Source: Gulosibacter hominis | GTDB lineage: Bacteria; Actinomycetota; Actinomycetes; Actinomycetales; Microbacteriaceae | Direction of reading: 5' to 3' | DNA length: 64,000 nucleotides | Assembly: GCF_904842695.1 (NCBI RefSeq) | Contig: NZ_CAJGWQ010000007.1 | Location: forward strand, 53,833-117,832 | The notes under the pieces: generated by a model | What the model saw: the letters and a program-made list of their open reading frames with translations, nothing else | The model's database searches: none | What the model was told of the DNA's origin: nothing | Translations under genes and position numbers: made by a program | Shown: one piece after another, positions 54,695-63,237 of the stretch | Numbering within the stretch: the first letter of the stretch is position 1 | How the letters are laid out: the number at the start of each line of letters is the position of its first letter

Positions 54695-56482
54695 GTGATA
54701 CAGGGCGAGCGCACTCTCGCCGGTCGATACAGCATCGGCCGACGAATTGGTCGCGGTGGTATGGCTGAGGTGTATGCGGCCACCGACGAACGTCTCGGCC
54801 GTCGAGTAGCGGTGAAGCTGCTGCACACCAACCTGGCCACCGAAAACGAATTCCGCTCCCGATTTCGCCGCGAAGCGCAGGCTGCCGCGCGAATGACTCA
54901 CCCGACCATCGTGCGGGTGTTTGACGCTGGTGAAGACCAGTTCGTGCGCGCAGACGGGTTTGAGGTCACCGTGCCCTACATCGTGATGGAGTACATCGAC
55001 GGTGTGCAATTGGGAGAGCTCATCGGCACCCCGGCACTCACGCCGGAAAAAATTGCCAAGTACATGGCGGGGCTACTCACCTCACTCGAATACTCACACC
55101 GGGCGGGTGTGGTGCACCGCGATATCAAACCGGGCAATGTGATGATCACCACCGACGACCAGGTGAAAGTCACCGACTTCGGTATTGCCCGAGCGATCTC
55201 CGACACCGCCGGTACCATCGCCCAAACCACGGCGATTTTGGGTACCGCCTCATATTTTTCACCCGAGCAGGCCCGCGGTGAAACCGTTGACGGCCGCAGC
55301 GACCTCTACTCGGCCGGTGTTGTGCTCTACGAGATGCTCACCGGTCAGGTGCCGTTCCAGGGCGACTCGGCGGTTGCGGTCGCCTACCAGCACGTCACCG
55401 AACCGCCCAAGCGGCCCAGCCAGGTCAATCCCGCCGTCACCCCGGCTCTCGATGCCGTGGTGCTCAAAGCACTCGCCAAGCGGCGAGAGGATCGCTACCA
55501 GACGGCCGCCGAGTTCCGCGCTGATCTGCTGGCCGCCTTTGACGGCGTGATGCCGGCATACGCCACCCAGCAGGGTGTCGATCAAACACCCACTGAGCTG
55601 TTCGGTCCCGGACCCACTGCGGTGGATGCCACCGAATCGGCCCTTAATTCGATGCGAGACGATGACGACCGCGCCCCGCAGGTGCAGCGTCGTCCCCCGG
55701 CCATGTGGATTTGGGGGGCAGCCGCGCTGGTCACTGCGGTGGTGATTGGTGTCGTCATTTGGGTGATGTCAATTTCTGGACAGCCTTCGGTGCCGGATGC
55801 TTCGGTGACCGTTCCCGATGTGGTTGGGATGCAAAAATCCGAGGCGGTAAAGGCGCTCGAGGATGCCGACCTCAAGGTTCAGGTGGCCACTTCGCCGAGT
55901 GACGATGTGGCCGTCGATGAAGTGATGAGTTCAAACCCGCCGGCGGGTGCATCCGTAGCGTTCGAATCGACCGTGAAGATCACCGTATCTGCCGGCCCTG
56001 ATTCGGTGAGGGTTCCAAACCTCAGCGGCCTGAGCGCCGACGATGCAAAGAAGGCGCTCGAGGATGCCGGCCTGAAGGTTGGGGCGATCACCAGTGAAGA
56101 CGCGCCGTACGTGCCAAAAGATCAGGTTGTTCGTTCCCAACCCGCAATTGGTTCATCCGCGGCCCCCGGCTCTGCCGTAGACCTGTGGGTGTCAAACGGG
56201 CAGGTGACCATCCCCGATGTGACCGACGAGCCACTTGCCGACGCTGAGGAAGTGCTCGGTGGCCTCGGGTTGATGATTACCCGCGATCCCGACACCAGCT
56301 GTCCGGCCGATCCGTCATACACGGTGACCAAGATGTCTCCGGGGCCGGGCCGCGTTGACCAGGCCAGCGAGGTGAAACTCACCTATTGCGACGGTGACGA
56401 CAACCCCGAACCGACCGACATCGACAATGAAACCCTGCCGAATCCACCCGGCGGTGGCGGTGATGATGACGACGACAATTAG
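54695..56482 (+). CDS. pknB: Ser/Thr protein kinase PknB with three PASTA domains
   Basis: 595 residues from GTG 54695, chosen because AAGGAG lies nine bases upstream and the kinase core then starts as in other PknB proteins. ATG 54644 in frame adds 17 residues. Kinase motifs are RIGRGGMAEVYAATD, VAVKLL (Lys41), HRDIKPGNVM, DFGIARAIS and a GTASYFSPEQARG activation segment. A helix lies near 340-362. The exterior has PASTA units starting VTVPDVVGMQ, VRVPNLSGLS and VTIPDVTDEP. It senses muropeptides and regulates growth and division. Confidence 0.95.
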   Translation: MIQGERTLAGRYSIGRRIGRGGMAEVYAATDERLGRRVAVKLLHTNLATENEFRSRFRREAQAAARMTHPTIVRVFDAGEDQFVRADGFEVTVPYIVMEYIDGVQLGELIGTPALTPEKIAKYMAGLLTSLEYSHRAGVVHRDIKPGNVMITTDDQVKVTDFGIARAISDTAGTIAQTTAILGTASYFSPEQARGETVDGRSDLYSAGVVLYEMLTGQVPFQGDSAVAVAYQHVTEPPKRPSQVNPAVTPALDAVVLKALAKRREDRYQTAAEFRADLLAAFDGVMPAYATQQGVDQTPTELFGPGPTAVDATESALNSMRDDDDRAPQVQRRPPAMWIWGAAALVTAVVIGVVIWVMSISGQPSVPDASVTVPDVVGMQKSEAVKALEDADLKVQVATSPSDDVAVDEVMSSNPPAGASVAFESTVKITVSAGPDSVRVPNLSGLSADDAKKALEDAGLKVGAITSEDAPYVPKDQVVRSQPAIGSSAAPGSAVDLWVSNGQVTIPDVTDEPLADAEEVLGGLGLMITRDPDTSCPADPSYTVTKMSPGPGRVDQASEVKLTYCDGDDNPEPTDIDNETLPNPPGGGGDDDDDN

Positions 56483-56529
56483 TTCGTCGCGTCGATGAAC
56501 CGTCGGTGACACGACGCAATAAAAGCTGA

Positions 56530-56584
56530 AAGACCTCTCGTGCGAGTTGGGGCACTTTTGCCACCATTACGCACGAGAGGTCTT
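56530..56584. terminator. Bidirectional terminator after pknB
   Basis: AAGACCTCTCGTGCG and its exact complement CGCACGAGAGGTCTT, 15 pairs, enclose 25 bases. It lies between the convergent pknB and the 56600 gene. Confidence 0.85.
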
Positions 56585-56599
56585 GCTATTTGAATCGAG

Positions 56600-56785
56600 C
56601 TACGACAGCGGCGGCGCCGCCGAAACCCCGAGGTCTCCATCCTCGAGCAGGTCGGGCAAGAAGGTGTCGACCCACGGGTAAACCCACTGGATCAGCACCC
56701 AAACCAGTACCGCCAGAATCGCCAGCAAAATCAATAGCTTCACCGGCCATGGCCCCGGCAAGCCTCGCCAAATGGCTCCGTACAA
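56600..56785 (-). CDS. Small membrane protein beside sortase
   Basis: 61 residues: MYGAIWRGLPGPWPVK, then one helix (about 17-38, LLILLAILAVLVWVLIQWV) and a short acidic tail. Similar short proteins starting MY..LWR.LPGP are common in this location in Microbacteriaceae. Function unknown. It follows sortase E by 15 bases on the same strand. Confidence 0.72.
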   Translation of the reverse strand: MYGAIWRGLPGPWPVKLLILLAILAVLVWVLIQWVYPWVDTFLPDLLEDGDLGVSAAPPLS

Positions 56786-56800
56786 CTGTGATGCTCCTCT

Positions 56801-57607
56801 TTAGTCTGCGTTACCGCCGTGGTCTTTACCGCCCGACTGTTCGCGCAGCTCGTAGGCGTACTTGATCTCGGCAGGTGGTCCATCCTCACGCGGCGTGAAG
56901 TCGACCAGCGTGAAATAGCTGATGATGCGCTCTTCCATTGACCACGAAGGGTTGCAGGTGATCATGGTGAGCACGCGCTCGTTTTTCGGCAGATCGGGGT
57001 GGTGGGGCACTCCCGCCAGTACGTCGACCGCCGTGGGCACCACATACTCGCCCGAACGGAACTCGTAGGTGTACCATCCGTCGACGGTTTCGAGATAGAC
57101 CTTGTCGCCCAGCATGAGCCGGTCGAGGTCACGGAAGGCACCGCCGTAGGTGTTGCGATGCGCGGCAAGGGTGTAGTTTCCCTTGCCCCCGGGAGGTGCC
57201 GAGTCGAGATAGGTGCCAACAAATGCGGCGTCGAGGGTCAGATCGCGATCGATACCGGATGCGATCCGTCGTGAAAATTCCTCTCCCCAGGCGGGCACAT
57301 ACATGATGCCGTAGGGGGTGGCTTCTTCTTTCGGAATCGGCCTGACCGGCACGCCATCCTCGTCAAACTCGGCGGGTGCGATTGTTGCGTGTTGCTTCTC
57401 AAGTTGCTGGCTCAGCTCTGCCGAGTTGGTTATTTCTTCACGACCGATGAAGTAGTCGTTGAGGTAGAACTTCCAGCCGATAAATCCGATCAGCAGCACG
57501 CCGAGCGTAAGGAAGAGTTCTCCGAGTACGCTCGACACCGTTACGCGCGACCTTCTTTTTGGGGCGCGGTGACGGTTATCGGATGCGTGACGTGGGCGTC
57601 GGGCCAT
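56801..57607 (-). CDS. srtE: Class E sortase
   Basis: 268 residues. A basic N-terminus and one membrane helix (about 28-48) precede the catalytic domain. NYTLAAHRNTYGGAFRDLDR carries the catalytic His, TMITCNPSWSMEERII the Cys, and the Arg lies in the latter. It attaches LAXTG-type surface proteins to peptidoglycan. No substrate with a clear sorting signal was seen in the window. Confidence 0.93.
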   Translation of the reverse strand: MARRPRHASDNRHRAPKRRSRVTVSSVLGELFLTLGVLLIGFIGWKFYLNDYFIGREEITNSAELSQQLEKQHATIAPAEFDEDGVPVRPIPKEEATPYGIMYVPAWGEEFSRRIASGIDRDLTLDAAFVGTYLDSAPPGGKGNYTLAAHRNTYGGAFRDLDRLMLGDKVYLETVDGWYTYEFRSGEYVVPTAVDVLAGVPHHPDLPKNERVLTMITCNPSWSMEERIISYFTLVDFTPREDGPPAEIKYAYELREQSGGKDHGGNAD

Positions 57608-57639
57608 AGACGACAGTCTAGGCCGGTAGGATTAGCACC

Positions 57640-58143
57640 ATGTCCAAAGAGTCTGTCAACAACGAGTCGGATGCTGAACTCGAGCCGACTATCGATGATG
57701 TTGAAACTGCCGAAGCCGATGCGGCCGTTGACGACAAAAAAGAGTCGAAGACACCAGCAAAGCTGACCGAAAAAGAGCGCATCGCGCGCTCAAAAGAGAT
57801 CGCAGCGAAGGCGCGCGGCAAAGAGTCCGCAGCGTCGCGTCGTCGCGCTCGTCATGAGGCACAAAAAGAGGCGAACGCGAAGGCCGAAAAGGCGAAGCGC
57901 GACTCGATGACGAAGGCGCAGCTGCGCTATTCGCAGCCAAAAACACACAATGTCGACGATGACCAGAACCCGGTGTGGTTTAAGCCGATCATGTTCGGCT
58001 TCCTGCTGCTGGGGTTGCTGTGGATCCTCGTCTATTACCTGTCGAGTGCCAAACTGCCGGTTGCCGAGCTCGGTGACTGGAACCTGCTGGTCGGTATCGG
58101 GATCTCACTGGTGGGCTTCCTGATGATGACAAACTGGAAATAG
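57640..58143 (+). CDS. crgA: Cell division protein CrgA
   Basis: 167 residues, with a long charged N-terminus of about 95 residues that is Lys/Ala/Glu-rich (TEKERIARSKEIAAKARGKE). The CrgA core has NPVWFKPIMFGFLLLGLLWI, LVYYLSS and WNLLVGIGISLVGFLMMTNWK, two helices. CrgA inhibits or organises FtsZ rings and recruits wall-synthesis proteins. The extended N-terminus may bind partners. TAGGAT seven bases before the ATG fits a leaderless promoter. Confidence 0.92.
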   Translation: MSKESVNNESDAELEPTIDDVETAEADAAVDDKKESKTPAKLTEKERIARSKEIAAKARGKESAASRRRARHEAQKEANAKAEKAKRDSMTKAQLRYSQPKTHNVDDDQNPVWFKPIMFGFLLLGLLWILVYYLSSAKLPVAELGDWNLLVGIGISLVGFLMMTNWK

Positions 58144-58167
58144 TTCTCTCACCAGGCAAAAGTGAGG

Positions 58168-58252
58168 TAATCCACAGAGTTATCCACAAATTACACAAGT
58201 GTGAATAACATCCGTGTAATTCATCCCCACTTGTGGATAGCCCTGTGGATAA
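58168..58252. promoter_or_regulatory. Cluster of five DnaA boxes
   Basis: TTATCCACA occurs exactly at 58180-58188 and, inverted, at 58244-58252. One-mismatch boxes are at 58168-58176 (TAATCCACA), 58200-58208 (inverted TTATTCACA) and 58232-58240 (inverted CTATCCACA). The five boxes lie within 85 bases between crgA and the rhomboid gene, in AT-richer sequence. Confidence 0.8.
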
Positions 58253-58352
58253 CTTGCGTTTCCGAGTGGGTTACGCTGCGCTCTGGCGGGATGCTTTGTC
58301 AGCTGCGCAGATCGCAGCTGGCGGTTGGTGACTGGCGGTTCGCGCCTGGCAG

Positions 58353-59207
58353 TTATTGCAGCAGCGAACCGAGCACCGGCGGAAGTGCAATAAACAGCGC
58401 GGCCAGTGCCAGTATCACCGGAATTGCCAAACCGATGCGCCGCGATCCTGAGGTTCCGCGACGCTCGTGATCGTGCAACACCGCTGATGCGACGATCACG
58501 CCGGTAATCGCACCACCCAGGTGCGCCTCCCACGAAATACCGGGGTTCATGAACGCCACCACGACGTTCAATCCGATCAACACGATCATCGGCGTAACGT
58601 CTTGCTGCAGCCGGCGCATCACCACAAACCAGGCACCAATCAAACCGAACACCATGCCCGAAGCACCAATAACGGCCGTCGTGGGTGCCAAAACCGACAC
58701 GGCAAATGAACCACCGAGCGCCGAAACCAGCAGCAGCATCGCGTAGCGAAGCCGACCAAACATCGGTTCGAGCACGCGGCCAAACAGCCACAGCGACAGC
58801 AGGTTCATCAGCAGATGCCACAGGCCACCGTGCAGGAAAGCCGAGGTGAGCATCCGCCACGGTTCAAAAACCCCGTATTGCCCGCTCGTAAAAATCGGTG
58901 AATAGGTGCCGTAATAGTCAACGTACGGTGTTTTCAACACGCTGGCGGTGAACCACTGCGCCACAAAAACGAGGGCGCACAGTCCCATCACCACATAGGT
59001 GACAATCGGCTGGTCGACCCCGGCCATGCGCAGCTTGCGCACCCGGCGAGGCTGTGCCTGGTGGTCGGCCCGCATACATTCGGGACAGATAACCCCCACC
59101 GGAGCTGGAGTCTGACACTCCCCACACACGGTGCGGGTGCAACGCTGACAGAGGACGAAACTCTGGCGGTCGGGGTGTCGGTAACAGTAGTTCTCGGTGG
59201 GGGTCAT
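58353..59207 (-). CDS. Rhomboid-family intramembrane serine protease
   Basis: 284 residues. An N-terminal zinc-finger-like region (CYRHPDRQSFVLCQRCTRTVCGEC, CPEC) is followed by six or seven helices. The catalytic Ser is in IGASGMVFGLIGAW and the His in EAHLGGAITGVI. HGGLWHLLMNLLSLWLFG is the conserved loop. It cleaves proteins in the membrane; its substrate here is unknown. Confidence 0.92.
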   Translation of the reverse strand: MTPTENYCYRHPDRQSFVLCQRCTRTVCGECQTPAPVGVICPECMRADHQAQPRRVRKLRMAGVDQPIVTYVVMGLCALVFVAQWFTASVLKTPYVDYYGTYSPIFTSGQYGVFEPWRMLTSAFLHGGLWHLLMNLLSLWLFGRVLEPMFGRLRYAMLLLVSALGGSFAVSVLAPTTAVIGASGMVFGLIGAWFVVMRRLQQDVTPMIVLIGLNVVVAFMNPGISWEAHLGGAITGVIVASAVLHDHERRGTSGSRRIGLAIPVILALAALFIALPPVLGSLLQ

Positions 59208-59225
59208 CTCAGAAGTTGCGAAAAA

Positions 59226-59771
59226 CTAGTTGAGCTCGGTGATTTCGACCGACTCAATCACCACATCCTGAAGCGGCTTGTCGCGCCCATCGGTGGCAAC
59301 CTGCTCGATCTCGTCAACTACGCGCTTCGAGTCGTCATCGGCAACCTCACCGAAGATGGTGTGCTTGCCCTGCAGCCACTCGGTGGGCGCAGTGGTGACA
59401 AAAAACTGCGAACCGTTGGTGCCGCGACCCAGACGCTTACCGGCATTCGCCATGGCGAGCTTGTAGGGCTTGGTGAAGTCGAGCTCGGGGTGAATCTCGT
59501 CATCAAAAGTGAAACCGGGGCCACCGGTGCCGACGCCGAGCGGGTCGCCACCCTGGAGCATGAAGTCTTTGATGATGCGGTGGAAGATCACACCGTTATA
59601 GAACGGGGCGTTCGTGCGAGTCTCGCCAGTTTTGGGGTCTACCCACTCGAGCTCGCCGGTAGCCAGGCCGGTGATGACCTTCACGGTGTTCGGTGCGTGG
59701 TGACCGAACAGGTTGAGCTTGATGTCGCCGTGGTTGGTGTGCAGGGTCATTACTGCTGTCGCAATCGTCAT
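59226..59771 (-). CDS. ppiA: Peptidyl-prolyl cis-trans isomerase, cyclophilin type
   Basis: 181 residues. Cyclophilin motifs are FYNGVIFHRIIKDFMLQGGD, NGSQFFVTTAPTEWLQGKHTIFGEV. It catalyses proline isomerisation in the cytoplasm, as no signal peptide is seen. The start could be ATG 59771 or ATG 59750 (MTLHTNHGD). It lies 18 bases upstream of the rhomboid gene on the same strand. Confidence 0.94.
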   Translation of the reverse strand: MTIATAVMTLHTNHGDIKLNLFGHHAPNTVKVITGLATGELEWVDPKTGETRTNAPFYNGVIFHRIIKDFMLQGGDPLGVGTGGPGFTFDDEIHPELDFTKPYKLAMANAGKRLGRGTNGSQFFVTTAPTEWLQGKHTIFGEVADDDSKRVVDEIEQVATDGRDKPLQDVVIESVEITELN

Positions 59772-59891
59772 GGCTACATCTTGTCATGTTGCGCCTGAAT
59801 CTCCGGGTATCTCAGCGGAATTCAGCTTGCCTTATACCGCGCGTGAAACACTGAAGGTGAGTGACGAATCCCACCGATACGGAGGTAAGTG

Positions 59892-60617
59892 ATGGCACTG
59901 TCACGGAAGAACCAGCGGAAACTCGCCAAGCTGCGCAATGATGCTGACCGCCTCTGGCAAGAACAGCAGGTGGTGTTTGAGAAGGCCGGCCGCCTGGCCT
60001 CGCAGGCCGGTGGAGTTGGTCGCGATGTCACCAACGAGGAAGTACTCCCCCCGATGCGCAAAGCCTACGACCGCAACGTCCGCCCGGCTTTTGAGGGCGG
60101 CGTAAAAACCGGCCGCAAGGCGATGAAACAGGCTGAGAAGACCATTAACACCAAGGTGCTGCCCGCACTGGCGGCAGTTGGTGGCAGCGTCACCGGTGCC
60201 GTACGCGAGTTCACCGACAACAACAAGACGCTTCAGAACGTGCAAGACCGCACCGAAAACCTGACCAAGGAAGCTGGTAAACGAATGAACGACCTGCAGA
60301 CTGAAATCGCGGCCGTCGCCGACAAGGCGAAAGAGGCTGCCGCAAACGCAACCAAGAAGGCTGAAAAAGAGGCCAAGAAGCTGACCGGCAAGGCCAAGAA
60401 GGCGCAGCGTAAGGCCGAGAAGAAGTTCAAGAAGGAGACCAACCAGAAGAAGGGTCTCGGCTTCGGCGGCTGGTTCCTGATCGGCTCGGCAGTTACCGCG
60501 GTCGCCGCGCTCGGCTACGCCCTGTGGCAGACCTTCCGCGCCGACGACGACCTGTGGATCGCCGACGAAGAACTCGACGCCCCCGTCACCTCGGTCGAAG
60601 CCCCGGTCGCGAAGTAA
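59892..60617 (+). CDS. Ala/Lys-rich coiled-coil protein with one membrane helix
   Basis: 241 residues from ATG 59892 (GGAGGT at 59881-59886). Residues 1-190 are helical and highly charged, with repeated heptads (TKKAEKEAKKLTGKAKKAQR) reminiscent of LEA or apolipoprotein-like repeats. One helix lies at about 195-215 (FGGWFLIGSAVTAVAALGYA), followed by an acidic tail (DDDLWIADEELDAP). Function unknown. It may be a structural membrane-tethered protein. Confidence 0.75.
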   Translation: MALSRKNQRKLAKLRNDADRLWQEQQVVFEKAGRLASQAGGVGRDVTNEEVLPPMRKAYDRNVRPAFEGGVKTGRKAMKQAEKTINTKVLPALAAVGGSVTGAVREFTDNNKTLQNVQDRTENLTKEAGKRMNDLQTEIAAVADKAKEAAANATKKAEKEAKKLTGKAKKAQRKAEKKFKKETNQKKGLGFGGWFLIGSAVTAVAALGYALWQTFRADDDLWIADEELDAPVTSVEAPVAK

Positions 60618-60628
60618 CGCAACGACTC

Positions 60629-60719
60629 ACCAAGGACCCCGACACCATTGCGGTGCCGGGGTCCTTCGCGTTACCGCTTCTTTTTCCGGTTTTCGAGGTG
60701 GCCGGTGCGGGGCCGCTCA
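60629..60719. repeat. 91-bp direct repeat, left copy, with terminator
   Basis: Matches 61265-61355 at 90 of 91 positions. It includes a terminator (AAGGACCCCGACACC/GGTGCCGGGGTCCTT, 60632-60666) and, on the minus strand, the last codons of the NUDIX gene. Confidence 0.92.
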
Positions 60720-60799
60720 CTTGTTTCGCAGTCTGTAAAAACTGGCACAGGCAGCAGCAACGCGCACGCATCCACTGGATGCACGCTGAGTGACGCGGC

Positions 60800-61195
60800 T
60801 CACTGTCGTGAACCTTGACCTTGCGGTACCGATTGACGATTCAGCCTCGTCATCGCCGCTGCTGTCCCGCCAAGTAGAGCCGTCAAACCTATGAAACCTA
60901 GGGTTCTGAAGCTCAATTCGGGCCCTGATCGGTGTGTACCTATCAGAGTGAGTGTTCCGTGCCCATCCAATTCCCGGTATCTGTACTCACAATATGCACC
61001 CAATGGGAATACTGACACCTTTTGCTCAATAACGAGGCGTTCATATTTACCCGTGGGCGCATTCTGCTCGCAGGCATGAAACTCTCCGGCTACCCCAAAC
61101 ACCACACTTCCGACAGTGAAGACGACGATTAACACAGTGAGCGTCCACAACGTCACTACCGTTGCTTTCATTCGACCCGCGGCTTTCACGAACAC
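60800..61195 (-). CDS. Hypothetical two-helix membrane protein in inserted segment
   Basis: 131 residues (or from internal ATG 61171, 123). A helix at about 10-34 (TVVTLWTLTVLIVVFTVGSV), an exterior domain with two cysteines (FHACEQN and GAYCEYRY, possible disulfide) and a second helix at about 98-116. The segment is less GC-rich than its neighbours and is bounded by 91-bp direct repeats, so it looks acquired. Not recognised. Confidence 0.6.
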   Translation of the reverse strand: MFVKAAGRMKATVVTLWTLTVLIVVFTVGSVVFGVAGEFHACEQNAPTGKYERLVIEQKVSVFPLGAYCEYRYRELDGHGTLTLIGTHRSGPELSFRTLGFIGLTALLGGTAAAMTRLNRQSVPQGQGSRQ

Positions 61196-61264
61196 TGAAG
61201 CCTTCCCATGCCTGAAACCTACAAGAATAATTTCGCCCGAGCGACCAAATAGTCAACTCAACAA

Positions 61265-61355
61265 CCAAGGACCCCGACACCATTGCGGTGCCGGGGTCCT
61301 TCGCGTTACCGCTTCTTTTTCCGGTTTTCGAGGTGGCCGGTGCGGGGTCGCTCAT
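61265..61355. repeat. 91-bp direct repeat, right copy, overlapping NUDIX 3' end
   Basis: Offset 636 bases from the left copy, with one difference (61349 T, 60713 C). It contains the same terminator hairpin (61268-61302) and the last 50 bases of the NUDIX coding sequence. Confidence 0.92.
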
Positions 61356-61773
61356 AGTAGAGCCGCATCGCCACGCCCACCAGCGACACCGTGCGCAGCT
61401 TCTTCACCTCGCTGAGATCAAACCAGCGCGCTTCATCCGTTGTGCCGTCAATCTCGGGCCGCAATTCGCCGCCGGTGATATGCGCCTGGTACACAATGCG
61501 CACATTCTGCAGCGGCGTCTCAGCCGGGCGTCCCTTGCGGCGGCGATTGTTGGCGTTGACGATGATCGAGTCGACACCGAGTAGCGAATCAATCTCAGCA
61601 ATGTAGCCGGTTTCTTCCTCAATCTCGCGGATCGCGGCATCGTACGGGTCTTCGCCCGGTTCTACGCCGCCACCGGGGAGCGTCCATCCCGACCGCCCCC
61701 GCGAATTCCAATGCGCCAACAAAATCTGCTTGTCACGCACGATCACCCCGTACGCGCCGACACGGAACCTCAT
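61306..61773 (-). CDS. NUDIX hydrolase
   Basis: 155 residues from ATG 61773 (GGAG upstream). The Nudix box is GGGVEPGEDPYDAAIREIEE followed by ETGY. HWNSRGRSGWTLPGGG precedes it. It probably hydrolyses a nucleoside diphosphate derivative; the substrate is not predictable. The C-terminus (GHLENRKKKR) is basic and encoded in the 91-bp repeat. Confidence 0.9.
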   Translation of the reverse strand: MRFRVGAYGVIVRDKQILLAHWNSRGRSGWTLPGGGVEPGEDPYDAAIREIEEETGYIAEIDSLLGVDSIIVNANNRRRKGRPAETPLQNVRIVYQAHITGGELRPEIDGTTDEARWFDLSEVKKLRTVSLVGVAMRLYYERPRTGHLENRKKKR

Positions 61774-61974
61774 CAATAAAGCTCCTTTGCGCTTCGGTGG
61801 TGTACAGATCTGGTGGTTCGATGTGTGCCGGGATGCACATCCTGGCAGTACATCTGCATCCTCCGAGTCTAGCCGCGGCTTGCTGGACGTCTCGGTTGCT
61901 TGTGGGTCGCGGGCACATTTCCAGGCGCCTGCTGGTTCGATGTGAGTTAACAGCACCTGGATGGAAGGAAACCC

Positions 61975-62613
61975 ATGTCGGAACTTAATTCGCTGCTCGA
62001 CTCAATCCCCGTCGAGCAGATCGCCGAGCAGCTCGGAGTTTCGACCGATGAGGCACGTCGCGCAATCGATGCCGCACTGCCTTCACTGGTTGGTGGGATG
62101 CAGGCCAATGCGGCGGATGCGGCCGGTGCGGCATCGCTTTCAAGCGCCCTGGGTGCGCACGCCGAATCGTCACTGCTCGATGGCGGCATCGATGCTGCGA
62201 GCGTCGACACTGAAGACGGCGCCAAAATTGCACACAACGTATTTGGCGACAACGAGGGAGCCGTTACCGAACAGGTGGCGCTTTTTGGCGGTGTCTCACC
62301 CGCACTCATCCAGAAGGTGCTGCCGATCCTCGCGCCGATCGTGATGGCCTGGCTCGGTAAGCAGGTGTTTGGTGGGGATGCGGCACCGCAGCAAAAGCCG
62401 GGCCGACGGGGTGGCAACGGTTCGCTCGACGACCTCAAAGACATGCTCGACGGCAACCGCAACGAACCGGATCGCCGCGAACCCGCTGGTGGTGGCCTCG
62501 ACATCGGCTCGATTCTCGGTGGGCTGCTCGGAGGCGGCAAGGGCGGACTCGGCGGGCGCTTCGGCGACCTGCTCGGCACCATCGGCGGTCTGCTCGGCGG
62601 CGGTCGCCGCTAG
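61975..62613 (+). CDS. DUF937 domain protein
   Basis: 212 residues. The DUF937 core (about 5-135) has VEQIAEQLGVSTDEARRAIDAALPSLVGGM split across residues 13-42, and ALFGGVSPALIQKVLPILAP. The C-terminal third is Gly-rich (GLLGGGKGGLGGRFGDLLG). Cytoplasmic, function unknown; the YidB family belongs here. AAGGAAA precedes the start. Confidence 0.85.
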   Translation: MSELNSLLDSIPVEQIAEQLGVSTDEARRAIDAALPSLVGGMQANAADAAGAASLSSALGAHAESSLLDGGIDAASVDTEDGAKIAHNVFGDNEGAVTEQVALFGGVSPALIQKVLPILAPIVMAWLGKQVFGGDAAPQQKPGRRGGNGSLDDLKDMLDGNRNEPDRREPAGGGLDIGSILGGLLGGGKGGLGGRFGDLLGTIGGLLGGGRR

Positions 62614-62784
62614 GCGGTACTCGGTGCGAGGCTCGGCGCGATGCGGGGCTCGCACCCCACACCCCCTCAGCCGAGCCCCTACCCCTGCTGTGCCCGACTG
62701 CTGTGCACCACCGCCCCGCCCACTGCACCACCCTGCACTCGCGCCCAACTCCCCGCGCGCCCACAGCGCGCCCTTCCCCACGCC

Positions 62785-62850
62785 AAGTGACCCTGTAACT
62801 GCGGAATGACCCTGCTATAGGAGGGTCACTTGCCGGTTACAGGGTCATTT
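62785..62850. repeat. 66-bp nested palindrome, family C, copy 1
   Basis: AAGTGACCCTGTAAC and GTTACAGGGTCATTT are outer arms, and ATGACCCT/AGGGTCAC form an inner pair around GCTATAGG. Preceded by CCCACGCC as in the other copies. The 62614-62784 stretch before it is C-rich with no gene, and 62851-62951 has nothing recognisable. Confidence 0.88.
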
Positions 62851-62951
62851 GCCGCCAGGTTGAGGTGCGGGGGCGCGACCGCGGGCACCGCGGCACGTAC
62901 AAGGTTTCGCTTTGGTTGTTGACTCAACGTTGACGACCCCTCACCAGAGAC

Positions 62952-62967
62952 GTACAGTTTTCTGTAC
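62952..62967. promoter_or_regulatory. Palindromic operator of yefM-yoeB
   Basis: GTACAGTTTTCTGTAC lies just before the AGGAGG of yefM. The TGTAC half-sites resemble known YefM operators, so autorepression by the YefM-YoeB complex is likely. Confidence 0.7.
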
Positions 62968-62979
62968 AGGAGGTGGATG

Positions 62980-63234
62980 ATGAAGACAATAAGTTACACC
63001 GAATCGCGTGCCAATTATGCACAAGTGCTCGACGATGTCGTCAACAACCGCGAAGAGGCCATCATCACGCGCGCCGGCCACGAACCCGTTGTCATCGTGT
63101 CGCTCGCCGACTATGAGTCACTCCGCGAAACCGCTTATCTCCTCCGCTCACCTGCGAACGCTCGCCGCTTGCTCGATTCCATCGATAATTTGGAACAGGG
63201 TCGAGGGTCACAACACGACCTCATCGAGGACTAA
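62980..63234 (+). CDS. yefM: Antitoxin YefM
   Basis: 84 residues, Phd/YefM family. MKTISYTESRANYAQVLDDV and a late ETAYLLRSPANARRLLDSID closely match E. coli YefM. The AGGAGG at 62968-62973 favours ATG 62980 over 62977. It neutralises YoeB and binds the operator. Confidence 0.94.
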   Translation: MKTISYTESRANYAQVLDDVVNNREEAIITRAGHEPVVIVSLADYESLRETAYLLRSPANARRLLDSIDNLEQGRGSQHDLIED

Positions 63235-63237
63235 GAC

